Assembly: GCA_027627685.1 (NCBI GenBank)
Contig: CP091241.1
Coordinates: forward strand, 620,001 to 684,000
Direction of reading: 5' to 3'
DNA: 64,000 nt
Source of the DNA: Hyphomonadaceae bacterium ML37
GTDB taxonomy: Bacteria > Pseudomonadota > Alphaproteobacteria > Caulobacterales > Maricaulaceae
The stretch's first letter is position 1. Each line of letters begins with the position of its first letter. Shown one piece after another: positions 16,116-24,035 of the stretch. The translations under genes were made by a program, and so were the position numbers. The notes below the pieces were generated by a model. It saw only the letters and a program-made list of their open reading frames with translations, searched no databases and was not told where the DNA came from.

Positions 16116-18230
16116 ATGGCTGACGCTCCCGCTTCCAGGCCTGCCGGTTTTGACTGGGCGGCCTTTGGCCGCCGCCTGGCGCGTGGCGACATCATCATGG
16201 CGGTGGGCGTTCTCAGCCTGCTGGTGATGCTGCTTCTGCCGCTGCCGCGCGTCCTGCTGGACGTGGCGCTGGCGGTGTCCATATGTTTTTCCGTGCTGAT
16301 CCTGATGACGGCGCTGTTCATCCGCACGCCGCTGGAATTCACCGCCTTCCCGGCCATCCTGCTGATCGCGACCATGCTGCGCCTGGCCCTGAACATCGCC
16401 TCGACCCGGCTGATCCTGGCTGAAGGCCATGAAGGCACGGCGGCGGCGGGCGACATCATTCAGGCCTTCGGGGCCTTTGTGATGCAGGGCAGCATCATCA
16501 TCGGCATTATCGTGTTCATCATTCTGGTGATCGTGAACTTCGTGGTTATCACCAAAGGTTCGGGACGAATCGCCGAGGTGGCCGCGCGCTTCACCCTGGA
16601 CGCCATGCCCGGCAAACAGATGGCCATCGACGCCGATCTGTCGGCGGGCCTCATCACCGAGCAGGAAGCCAAGGACCGCCGCAAGGAGCTGGAGGACAAG
16701 TCCAACTTCTTCGGGGCCATGGACGGCGCCTCGAAATTCGTGCGCGGCGACGCGGTGGCGGGCATTCTGATCACCTCGATCAATCTCATTGGCGGCATGA
16801 TCATCGGCGTGGCCCAGTCCGGCATGGCGTTCGGCGATGCGGCCAGCACGTATTCCACCCTGACCGTCGGCGACGGTCTGGTGTCGCAAATCCCGGCGCT
16901 GATCGTGTCGCTGGCCGCGGGCCTTCTGGTGTCCAAGGCGGGCGTGGACGGCGAGGCGGACAAGGCGGTGTTCGGCCAGCTCTCGGCCAATCCGGCCTCG
17001 CTGGGCATGGTGGCCGGGTCGGCGCTGGCCATCGGTCTTCTGCCGGGCATGCCGCTGATCCCGTTCGCCATACTGGCCGCAGCGGCGGGGACCGGCGCGG
17101 TCATGTCCGGACGGCGGCGGGACAAGCGCGCTGACGACATCGTCAACAGGCAGACCGATGCGGCCGATCAGGCCGCGTCCGAGGCCGCCACTGCAGAGCC
17201 GCCGATTGAGGACACGCTGCATATCGACGAGCTGAAGATCGAGCTCGGCTATGCGCTGCTGCCGCTCATCAATGATGTGGAGGGGCGCCGCCTCACCGAC
17301 CAGATCAAGGCGCTGCGCCGCAATCTGGCGCAGGAGACCGGTTTCGTCCTGCCGTCGGTGCGCATCATCGACAACATGCAGAGCCCCGGCGAGCATTACA
17401 TGATACGCGTCAAGGAGATGGAGGCGGGGTTTGGCGAGCTGAAAATGCGCTCGCTGCTGGCCATGGACCCGACCGGCCAGCAGGTCGAGCTGCCCGGCAC
17501 CCATGTGAAGGAGCCGGCCTTCGGCCTGCCCGCCACCTGGATCGATGAAGGCCTGCGCGAGGAGGCCACCTTCCGCGGCTATACGCTGGTGGACCCGGCT
17601 GCCGTGCTGGTCACGCACCTCACCGAGATTCTGCGCGAGAACATGGCCGACCTGCTCTCGTACGCGGAGACCGAGAAATTGCTCGAAGCGCTGTCCAAAG
17701 AGCACCGCAAGCTGGTGGACGACATCACCCCGTCCCAGATCACCCGCGCCGGCATCCAGCGCATCCTGCAGAACCTCCTGAAAGAACGCGTCTCCATCCG
17801 CGATCTGCCCACCATCGTGGAGGCCATCGCCGAAGCCTCGTCGGCGACCCAGAATCTCGACGCCGTCACCGAGCATGTGCGCACGCGCCTGGCGCGCCAG
17901 ATCTGCTATTCCAACAAGGGTCCCGACGGGACGCTGCCGGTTTTGTCGCTGAGCCCGCAATGGGAGCAGGCGTTTGCTGAAGCCATGATCGGCGATGGCG
18001 AGCGGCGCCAGCTCGCCCTCGCCCCGTCCTCGCTGCGCGACTTCGTGGCCCGGGTCCGAGAGGGCTTTGACCGGGCGGGCGCGTCGGGCGACGTGCCGGT
18101 GCTGCTGACCAGCCCGCAGGCGCGTCCCTATGTACGCTCGCTGGCCGAACGCTTCCGGCCCCAGACCGTGGTGATCAGCCAGAACGAGATCCACCCCAGC
18201 GCCCGGCTCAAGACCGTCGGGCAGATCTAG
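16116..18230 (+). CDS. flhA: Flagellar export gate protein FlhA
   Basis: This 704-residue protein of the FHIPEP family has about eight N-terminal membrane helices (residues 25-330) and a long conserved loop (KGSGRIAEVAARFTLDAMPG, then KQMAIDADLSAGLI, residues about 150-180). The large cytoplasmic C domain includes LGYALLPLIN and ILQNLLKERVSIRDLPTIVE. It forms the nonameric docking ring of the flagellar type III export gate. It starts 18 bases after flbD and leads directly into flhF and flhG. Confidence 0.97.
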   Translation: MADAPASRPAGFDWAAFGRRLARGDIIMAVGVLSLLVMLLLPLPRVLLDVALAVSICFSVLILMTALFIRTPLEFTAFPAILLIATMLRLALNIASTRLILAEGHEGTAAAGDIIQAFGAFVMQGSIIIGIIVFIILVIVNFVVITKGSGRIAEVAARFTLDAMPGKQMAIDADLSAGLITEQEAKDRRKELEDKSNFFGAMDGASKFVRGDAVAGILITSINLIGGMIIGVAQSGMAFGDAASTYSTLTVGDGLVSQIPALIVSLAAGLLVSKAGVDGEADKAVFGQLSANPASLGMVAGSALAIGLLPGMPLIPFAILAAAAGTGAVMSGRRRDKRADDIVNRQTDAADQAASEAATAEPPIEDTLHIDELKIELGYALLPLINDVEGRRLTDQIKALRRNLAQETGFVLPSVRIIDNMQSPGEHYMIRVKEMEAGFGELKMRSLLAMDPTGQQVELPGTHVKEPAFGLPATWIDEGLREEATFRGYTLVDPAAVLVTHLTEILRENMADLLSYAETEKLLEALSKEHRKLVDDITPSQITRAGIQRILQNLLKERVSIRDLPTIVEAIAEASSATQNLDAVTEHVRTRLARQICYSNKGPDGTLPVLSLSPQWEQAFAEAMIGDGERRQLALAPSSLRDFVARVREGFDRAGASGDVPVLLTSPQARPYVRSLAERFRPQTVVISQNEIHPSARLKTVGQI

Positions 18231-18242
18231 AAAGGCGCCGCC

Positions 18243-19229
18243 ATGCGCATGCGCACCTTCACCGGAGACAGTCTCAGCGCCGTCATGGCCGAGGTGCGCC
18301 GCGAACTGGGGCCGGACGCGGTGATCATCACCTCGGGCGATGCGCCGGGCGGCGGCGTGGAAGTGCGCGCAGCGGCCGAGCGCGGCGCCATGGGGACCAA
18401 GGCCGAGGACAGCGTGACCGCGCTCGCCCGCCGCGACGCCGAGCGCACCCGCGAGCGCGGCGATTCCAGCGCCGGCCTGACCCGCATCGCCCGGGCGTTG
18501 AGCTGGCATCAGGTCACGTCCGAGCCCGCCGAAGCGCTGATGACATCGGCCATGGCGATGCAGGACGGCGAAGCCACGGCCACGCTGGCGCGGGCGCTGG
18601 ACCAGCGCTACGGCGTGCACCCCATCGAGGCCGATCCCGGACGCCCCATATTGCTGGCGGGTGGTGCAGGGGCGGGCAAATCCTCCTGCGCAGCGCGCTT
18701 GGCGGCGCGGGCTGTGCGCCATGGCGTGCGCCCGGTTCTGATCAGCGCCGACGCCCGGGCGGGCGCGCGCGAGCAGCTGGCCGCCTACGCCAGGGCGCTG
18801 GATTTGGAGTTTGAAGCGGTGGAGGGCCCGCGCGAGCTGTCCGCCGTGCTGACCCGCGCCGCGCCTCAAGCCGCGATCATCGATGCGCCGGGCATCAATC
18901 CGTTCGAGCTCGATGATCTCGATGATCTGGCTGATCTCGCCTATGCCGCCGACGCGGAGATTGTCGCGGTGATGGAGGCGGGGCTCAGCCCGGGCGACGC
19001 GGAAGACATCGCGGCCCTGCTCGCCGCCATCGGCGCGGGCCGGGCGATCATCACCAAGCTGGACGCCGCGCGCCGGCGCGGAGCGCTGCTGGCGCCGGGC
19101 GAGGCGGGTCTGGCCTATGCTCATGTGGCGGCCTCGCCCTTTATCGGTTCAGGCCTGGCGCCCGCCACACCGTTGAGACTGGCGCGCGCGCTGCTTGAAG
19201 ACGACGCTGGCGAGGAGGATCATTCATGA
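18243..19229 (+). CDS. flhF: Divergent FlhF-like SRP-type GTPase
   Basis: The 328-residue product starts with the FlhF B-domain motif (RTFTGDSLSAVMAEVRRELG, with DAVII), has a P-loop LAGGAGAGKSS (residues 138-148) and a TKLD G4 motif (271-274). It should place the flagellum at the pole together with FlhG. The G3 motif is altered: DAPGI at 214-218 replaces the DTAGR usual in SRP GTPases. It is also shorter than many FlhF proteins (the linker after the B domain is reduced). Its stop overlaps the flhG start by 4 bases. Confidence 0.85.
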   Translation: MRMRTFTGDSLSAVMAEVRRELGPDAVIITSGDAPGGGVEVRAAAERGAMGTKAEDSVTALARRDAERTRERGDSSAGLTRIARALSWHQVTSEPAEALMTSAMAMQDGEATATLARALDQRYGVHPIEADPGRPILLAGGAGAGKSSCAARLAARAVRHGVRPVLISADARAGAREQLAAYARALDLEFEAVEGPRELSAVLTRAAPQAAIIDAPGINPFELDDLDDLADLAYAADAEIVAVMEAGLSPGDAEDIAALLAAIGAGRAIITKLDAARRRGALLAPGEAGLAYAHVAASPFIGSGLAPATPLRLARALLEDDAGEEDHS

Positions 19230-20044
19230 CCACGCTTGCCGCAGAAGCCCATGAGGCCGCGCGCGCGCCGCGCCGCGCCGGGCCGGTCATCGCCATCGCT
19301 TCGGGAAAGGGCGGTGTGGGCAAGACCGCGCTGACGCTCGCGCTGGCGCGGGCCTTCTCCCAGCGCAAGGCGCGCACGCTGGTGGTGGACGCCGATCTGG
19401 GCATGGCCAATATCGACGTGCAGCTGGGACTCAACCCGCCGGGCGATCTCGGCGCCGTAGTGGCCGGGCGCCTGACCCTGGCCGAGGCGGTGGCGCCCGC
19501 CTGTGGCGGATCGCACAAGGCTGGCGGGTTCGATGTGATCGCCGGACCGTCCGGGTCGGCGTCGCTGGCGGGGCTCGATATCGGCGCCGTGGGGCGGCTG
19601 GCGGCGGGCCTCGCCGCGGCGTCCATGGGCTATGACCGTACGCTGATTGATCTGGCCGCCGGGGCCGAGCGGGCCAATATCCGCCTGGCCGTCGCCGCCG
19701 ACGATGTGCTGGTGGTCATCAATGACGAACCCACCTCGCTGACCGACGCCTACGCCTTTGTGAAAACCCTGCGCATGCGCGACGAGGGGGCCGCGCCCTT
19801 CGTGGTGGTCAATAACGCACCCGACAAGGCGTCGGCGCAAAACGCCTACGCCATGTTCGCGCGCACATGCGAGAGCTTTCTGGGCTTCCGCCCGCTGCTG
19901 GCCGGGATCATCCGGCGCGACCCCCATGTGCCCGGCGCCATCCGCGCCCAGACCGCGCTGGACCAGCGCTTTCCCGGCACGGATGCGGCGCGCGACGCCA
20001 GCGCCCTTGCGCGCGCGCTGGAGCGCGGGGTCGAGCCGGGATAG
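19226..20044 (+). CDS. flhG: MinD-like flagellar number regulator FlhG (FleN)
   Basis: This 272-residue MinD/ParA-type ATPase has a deviant Walker A (SGKGGVGKT, residues 26-34) and the switch motif VVDADLGMANIDVQLGL (about 50-66). FlhG/FleN antagonises FlhF to limit flagellar number at the pole. The ATG overlaps flhF by 4 bases, so the pair is translationally coupled. The C-terminal amphipathic helix expected of MinD-like proteins is short (ALARALERGVEPG). It ends the flagellar locus. Confidence 0.9.
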   Translation: MTTLAAEAHEAARAPRRAGPVIAIASGKGGVGKTALTLALARAFSQRKARTLVVDADLGMANIDVQLGLNPPGDLGAVVAGRLTLAEAVAPACGGSHKAGGFDVIAGPSGSASLAGLDIGAVGRLAAGLAAASMGYDRTLIDLAAGAERANIRLAVAADDVLVVINDEPTSLTDAYAFVKTLRMRDEGAAPFVVVNNAPDKASAQNAYAMFARTCESFLGFRPLLAGIIRRDPHVPGAIRAQTALDQRFPGTDAARDASALARALERGVEPG

Positions 20045-20074
20045 ACTGCTCTCTCAAATTTCAGGGGGGGCGTC

Positions 20075-20641
20075 ATGATTCGCTTTGGATTTCTGGCGGC
20101 GCTGGCCGGCCTCGTCGCCGGGTCATGCGGGACCGCCCACGCGCAGGAAGGCGAAGCCGGGTTCGAGGATCAGGCCGATGCCTGCATCGACTTCACCGCC
20201 TTCAGCTTTGATCTGTTCGAAGCGGGCGCCGTGCTCGCCGCCCCGGCGCTGGAAAGCCCCGATGCGCGCGCCGACGCGGCCGTGTTCGCCGACGGATCGG
20301 TCGTGGTTATCGCCGCAGATTTCTGTGTAGAGCCTGTCTTCAACGTCACTGCGCGATTCCCGTCGCCTCAGGGCCTGTCCGCAGCGCGTGACCGGCTGGC
20401 CTGGCTGTTCGGGGCCGTGGACAGCGCCACCGGATGCAATCCGGGCGGCGATGGCGCCGCGGCCGTGGACGCCGCCGCCGCGCTTCTGGGCGCAGGCAGC
20501 GATATCGCGCCGACCGACGCGCCCTTCCACGAAACCGATGATGGCGCGGTCTATCTGGCGGTGACGCTGGAGGGCGGACAGGCGCTCGCCAGCCTGATCT
20601 GTGAGGACTATGCCGGCCTGATCACGGACGCAGGGGAGTAG
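20075..20641 (+). CDS. Exported protein of unknown function (188 aa)
   Basis: A signal peptide (MIRFGFLAALAGLVAGSCGTAHA) is followed by a mature part rich in Asp, Ala and Phe. Cysteines at about residues 39, 89, 128 and 174 would allow two disulfides in the periplasm. I recognise no family. A GGGG ribosome site lies just upstream, and the gene is 30 bases after flhG on the same strand, so it could be read through from the flagellar operon, but nothing in it indicates a flagellar role. It is followed after 3 bases by another small unknown gene. Confidence 0.7.
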   Translation: MIRFGFLAALAGLVAGSCGTAHAQEGEAGFEDQADACIDFTAFSFDLFEAGAVLAAPALESPDARADAAVFADGSVVVIAADFCVEPVFNVTARFPSPQGLSAARDRLAWLFGAVDSATGCNPGGDGAAAVDAAAALLGAGSDIAPTDAPFHETDDGAVYLAVTLEGGQALASLICEDYAGLITDAGE

Positions 20642-20644
20642 GCG

Positions 20645-20968
20645 ATGGGCGCGGACCCGGTCACGCTGCTCCTGGCAGGCTTCACCTTTTTTGACGTGTC
20701 CTTCATCGCCATGGCCTCCATCGTGTCGGCGCTGGTGATGCGGCGCTGGTCGCAGATCACGGGCGCGGCGCTGCTGGCTTACGCCGTGGACGTGGTGCTG
20801 CGCTTCGCGCTGGAATACGCCAGCGCCGGGGACATGCCGGCCAATTTCGCACTGCAGCTCGCCTTCACGCGCATGGACATGGCCGGGCTCGCCGCCACGC
20901 TGCGCCCGTTCCTGTATTTCGGCGCCATCGCCCTGCTGTTCGGGCTGAAACGCCGTTACACGCGGTAG
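20645..20968 (+). CDS. Small integral membrane protein, unknown function (107 aa)
   Basis: Three hydrophobic stretches (about residues 7-29, 37-56 and 82-100) suggest three membrane helices, ending in a basic tail (KRRYTR). The ATG follows the preceding stop within 3 bases with a GGGGAG-like ribosome site in its end, so the two genes are an operon. No motif identifies a family. It converges on ggt, with only 9 bases between the stops. Confidence 0.65.
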   Translation: MGADPVTLLLAGFTFFDVSFIAMASIVSALVMRRWSQITGAALLAYAVDVVLRFALEYASAGDMPANFALQLAFTRMDMAGLAATLRPFLYFGAIALLFGLKRRYTR

Positions 20969-20977
20969 GCGCGGCCT

Positions 20978-22732
20978 TTAGGGCCGGCCGACAATCCCGT
21001 CGCGGCGCGGATCGGCGGCGCCTTCCAGCGTGCCGTCGTCCAGCACGCGGATGATGTGGATGCCGGAGTTTTCGCCCCGCTCGCCGTCAATCTCGAAGCC
21101 GCGCTCGCGCAGGGCCTCAAGGATGTCCGCATTGAAGCCGCGCTCGATATTCACCACATCGCCGCGCGCCACGACATTGGGCAGATCGGCCGCCGCCTGC
21201 GCGCTCAGCCCCCAGTCCAGCATGCCCACCAGCGTCTTGGCGGTGTAGGCGATGATCGAATTGCCGCCCGGCGAGCCGGTGGCCAGCACGAAATCCCCGT
21301 CCGTATCAAACACAATGGTCGGCGACATGGACGAGCGCGGACGCTTGCCCGCTTCCGGCGCGTTGGGGTGCAGGCGGCCTTCCTGGTCACGCGGGACGAA
21401 AGCAAAATCGGTGAGCTGGTTGTTCAAGAGGAACCCGCCTTCGGTCATCCGGTTATTGCCAAAGCCCGATTCAACCGTGGTGGTCATGGAGACCACATTG
21501 CCGAATGTGTCGCGGATCACGAAATGCGTGGTGCCTCGATTGTCCGGCGTGGTGTCGGGCCCGGCCGGCTGCGCGCCCGGCGGCATGCCATGGCTGATGG
21601 CCGGGATCGCCAGTTCCGGATCGATCAGATCGCGGCGCGCAGCGAGATAATCACGGTCCAGCAGCCCGGCCACCGGCACATGCGCGAAGTCGGCATCGCC
21701 GACATATTGGTCGCGGTCGGCATAGGCCAGGCGGCTCGCCTCGATGAACAGGCGCCAGCCCTCCACCGTGTCGGGGCCGTGAGCGCTCATGTCGAAGCCT
21801 TCCAGAATCGTCAAAATCGCCCCGACCGCAACAGCGCCGGACGAGGGCGGCGGCGCCGAGCAAACGAGATAGACGCGGTAGGGCGCGCACAGCGCCGCGC
21901 GCCGCACCGGCTCGTAGCCGGCGAGATCCTCCAGCGTGATCGTTCCGGGCAGGGGCTCTTCAGCGGCGGCATCGATAATCTGCTGCGCGATCTCGCCGGT
22001 GTAGAAATTGCGCCAGTCCGCCGCCACAGCCGTCAGCGTCGCGGCATAGCCCGGATTGGTCAGCACATGACCAGCGGGCCAGGCATTGCCGTCGGGATCA
22101 TAGAAATAATCGCGCGACTGCTCGCGTCGTGCCAGCGAGGAGATTTGCCGCACGCGCTGGGCCAGAGAGGACAGGCGCGGCGAGACCTCGAACCCGTCGC
22201 GCGCCAGCGCAATGCCGGCGTCGAACCCGTCGGCCCAGTCCAGCCGGCCATGCTCGTCATGGGCCATGGCCAGCATGGCGATGGCGCCCGGCACGCCGGT
22301 GGAGCGTCCGCTCTGCCAGGCCTCGATAAAGCCCAGCGGTTCGCCGTCCGCGTTCAGCCAATGGTCTTCGGTGACGCTGGCAGGCGCCGTCTCGCGCCCG
22401 TCATAGACGATGGTTTCACCCGTCGCGGCGTCATAGCGCACCATGAAGGCGCCCCCGGCGATTCCGGAACTTTGCGGCTCGACCAGACCCAGAACCACCT
22501 GCACCGCGATGGCCGCATCCACCGCGTCGCCGCCCTGGCGCAGTGCTTCCAATCCGGCTTCGACCGCATCGGGATGCGCAGCGGCGACCATGGCTTCGAC
22601 CGGCGCAGCCGCAGGCGCGGCGGCGGGTTCTGGCGCTTGCGCCGTGTCAGGCGCACGTGAGTCCGGCGCGCCGCAGGCGGTCAGCCACAGGGCCGTGCCG
22701 GCGAGGGCGGCGAAGCGGGTCAGGTGACGCAT
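20978..22732 (-). CDS. ggt: Gamma-glutamyltransferase, lipoprotein
   Basis: This 584-residue protein has a lipoprotein signal (LWLTACGAPD lipobox) and the Ntn-hydrolase GGT fold. NRGTTHF carries the autoprocessing nucleophile Thr (about residue 401), and PRSSMSPTIV and GSPGGNSII form the small-subunit active site. It would cleave gamma-glutamyl bonds of glutathione or gamma-glutamyl peptides outside the inner membrane. The start at 22732 has AAAGGA 6 bases upstream; a TTG 5 codons earlier is less likely. It lies 33 bases behind the lysR gene on the same strand. Confidence 0.95.
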   Translation of the reverse strand: MRHLTRFAALAGTALWLTACGAPDSRAPDTAQAPEPAAAPAAAPVEAMVAAAHPDAVEAGLEALRQGGDAVDAAIAVQVVLGLVEPQSSGIAGGAFMVRYDAATGETIVYDGRETAPASVTEDHWLNADGEPLGFIEAWQSGRSTGVPGAIAMLAMAHDEHGRLDWADGFDAGIALARDGFEVSPRLSSLAQRVRQISSLARREQSRDYFYDPDGNAWPAGHVLTNPGYAATLTAVAADWRNFYTGEIAQQIIDAAAEEPLPGTITLEDLAGYEPVRRAALCAPYRVYLVCSAPPPSSGAVAVGAILTILEGFDMSAHGPDTVEGWRLFIEASRLAYADRDQYVGDADFAHVPVAGLLDRDYLAARRDLIDPELAIPAISHGMPPGAQPAGPDTTPDNRGTTHFVIRDTFGNVVSMTTTVESGFGNNRMTEGGFLLNNQLTDFAFVPRDQEGRLHPNAPEAGKRPRSSMSPTIVFDTDGDFVLATGSPGGNSIIAYTAKTLVGMLDWGLSAQAAADLPNVVARGDVVNIERGFNADILEALRERGFEIDGERGENSGIHIIRVLDDGTLEGAADPRRDGIVGRP

Positions 22733-22765
22733 GGCAAGTCCTTTCAACGCAGGGGAAATTCAGGT

Positions 22766-23713
22766 CTAGACGCCGGCGGCCTCGAAGGGCTCGGCGAGGT
22801 CTTTCAGGGTATCGATGACGGCGCGCGCCGCGCGCGGCAAGGGGCGGGTCTCAGGCGACAGGATATAATAGCCCCAGTCCAGCGCCGTCACCCCGTCGGC
22901 CACCAGGCTGATCAGCTCACCGCGTGCGATGGCTCCATCGGCCAGGCTGCGGCGCACCAGAGCCGCGCCGCGTCCAGACGCGGCGGCGGCGACCACATGC
23001 TCGGGCCGCGCGTAATGATCCCCGGCGGCCAGATCGGCCCGCGCCAGGCGCCGGCGCTCCAGCCAGGTGCGCCAGTCGGGCTGCGCGGGATCGCGTCCCG
23101 GGCTCATGTCGTGGATCAGGGGCAGGGCGGTCAGCGCCGCGCGCCAGTCCCCGCCAAAGGGCGCCAGCAGGACCGGCGAAGCGGCGGGGGCCACGCTTTC
23201 GGTCAGCAGCCGCACCGCCCGGTGGCCGGGCCAGGGGCCGGGGCCATAGCGGATATCCAGATCGAGGCGGAACCGGTCCAGGTCTTCGGGCGCCGGGTCG
23301 GCGATGAGGTCTATGTCTGCACCGGCCAGGCGTGACGCTAGCCAGCCCGCGGCCAGCGCGCCCGGCGCACCCAGACGCACGCGGGCGCTGACGCCGGATT
23401 CCTGGCGCAGCAGACGGCTGGCTTCGGACAGGCGGGCGAAAGCCTCGTTCAGCGCCGGCGCCGCCCCGGCTGCGCCCACGGTCAGCGACACGCCGCGGCC
23501 CTGACGCTCCAGCAGGCGCACTTTGAGGACATCTTCCAGGAGGCGAATCTGTTGGGACACCGCGCCGGGCGTCACGCCCAGCTCCCTCGCAGCTGCAGCA
23601 ACGCTGCCGCGCCGGGCCACAGCTTCGAAGGCCCGCAACGCATTGAGCGGCAGCAGGGGCTCGACGGGCCGCGCCTCCGGCCTGTCAATGTTTAGAATAT
23701 CTGACGGACCCAC
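22766..23713 (-). CDS. LysR-family transcriptional regulator (GcvA-like)
   Basis: The 315-residue protein has an N-terminal winged helix-turn-helix (LPLNALRAFEAVARRGSVAA, then ARELGVTPGAVSQQIRLLE, residues 20-75) typical of the GcvA/AmpR branch, and a C-terminal substrate-binding domain. The first codon is GTG and no clear ribosome site is visible, so the first 15-20 residues are uncertain. It heads the lysR-ggt operon and is divergent from a TonB receptor 322 bases away. It probably regulates one or both. Confidence 0.88.
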   Translation of the reverse strand: MGPSDILNIDRPEARPVEPLLPLNALRAFEAVARRGSVAAAARELGVTPGAVSQQIRLLEDVLKVRLLERQGRGVSLTVGAAGAAPALNEAFARLSEASRLLRQESGVSARVRLGAPGALAAGWLASRLAGADIDLIADPAPEDLDRFRLDLDIRYGPGPWPGHRAVRLLTESVAPAASPVLLAPFGGDWRAALTALPLIHDMSPGRDPAQPDWRTWLERRRLARADLAAGDHYARPEHVVAAAASGRGAALVRRSLADGAIARGELISLVADGVTALDWGYYILSPETRPLPRAARAVIDTLKDLAEPFEAAGV

Positions 23714-24035
23714 GAGAGCGTCTTCCTTGTTCGCCGCGACGGCCTTCAGCTTTAACCGCCTGCGAACCGGCCTGCAAGCACGCTCAGCGCGGGCGTGAGG
23801 GCGCGGCTGATCCGAGCCGTTGAAGGAAAGCTAAGCGATGATGTGTTGACGCACCCTGCCTTGGCCAGTGTCACGAATCTGCCACACCCGTCACAAAAGG
23901 GCGGCAAGTACGGAGGCGCGCCACTGGAACTTTCACCTCGCCGCCACACCTAAACCATCAGTTAGCAGCCGCAACACGCGCACCCTTCATCGCAAGGTCG
24001 CGCCGCGCGGCCTCACTCAGGGGAGTTCCCATTTC
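23714..24035. other. Intergenic region between lysR and the TonB receptor
   Basis: This divergent 322-base region should hold both promoters and any LysR operator. GTCAC repeats (23869-23873, 23892-23896) and a weak CtrA-like TAAA-N7-TTAG (23951-23965) are present. An in-frame upstream extension of the receptor (from 23868) exists, but its composition (many Arg/His/Thr) and lack of a signal make it non-coding in my view. Confidence 0.5.

Noticed and set aside
15294-19124. 1276-codon open frame on the minus strand across flbD, flhA and flhF
   Set aside because: It is antisense to three well-identified flagellar genes, is rich in His/Arg/Gln/Gly as expected of a GC-shadow, and has no domain pattern.
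23951-23965. TAAA-N7-TTAG before the TonB receptor as a CtrA box
   Set aside because: Several mismatches to the full site and no support from context.
23868-24035. In-frame N-terminal extension of the TonB receptor
   Set aside because: It would place 56 Arg/His/Thr-rich residues before a perfect signal peptide that has its own ribosome site at 24021.
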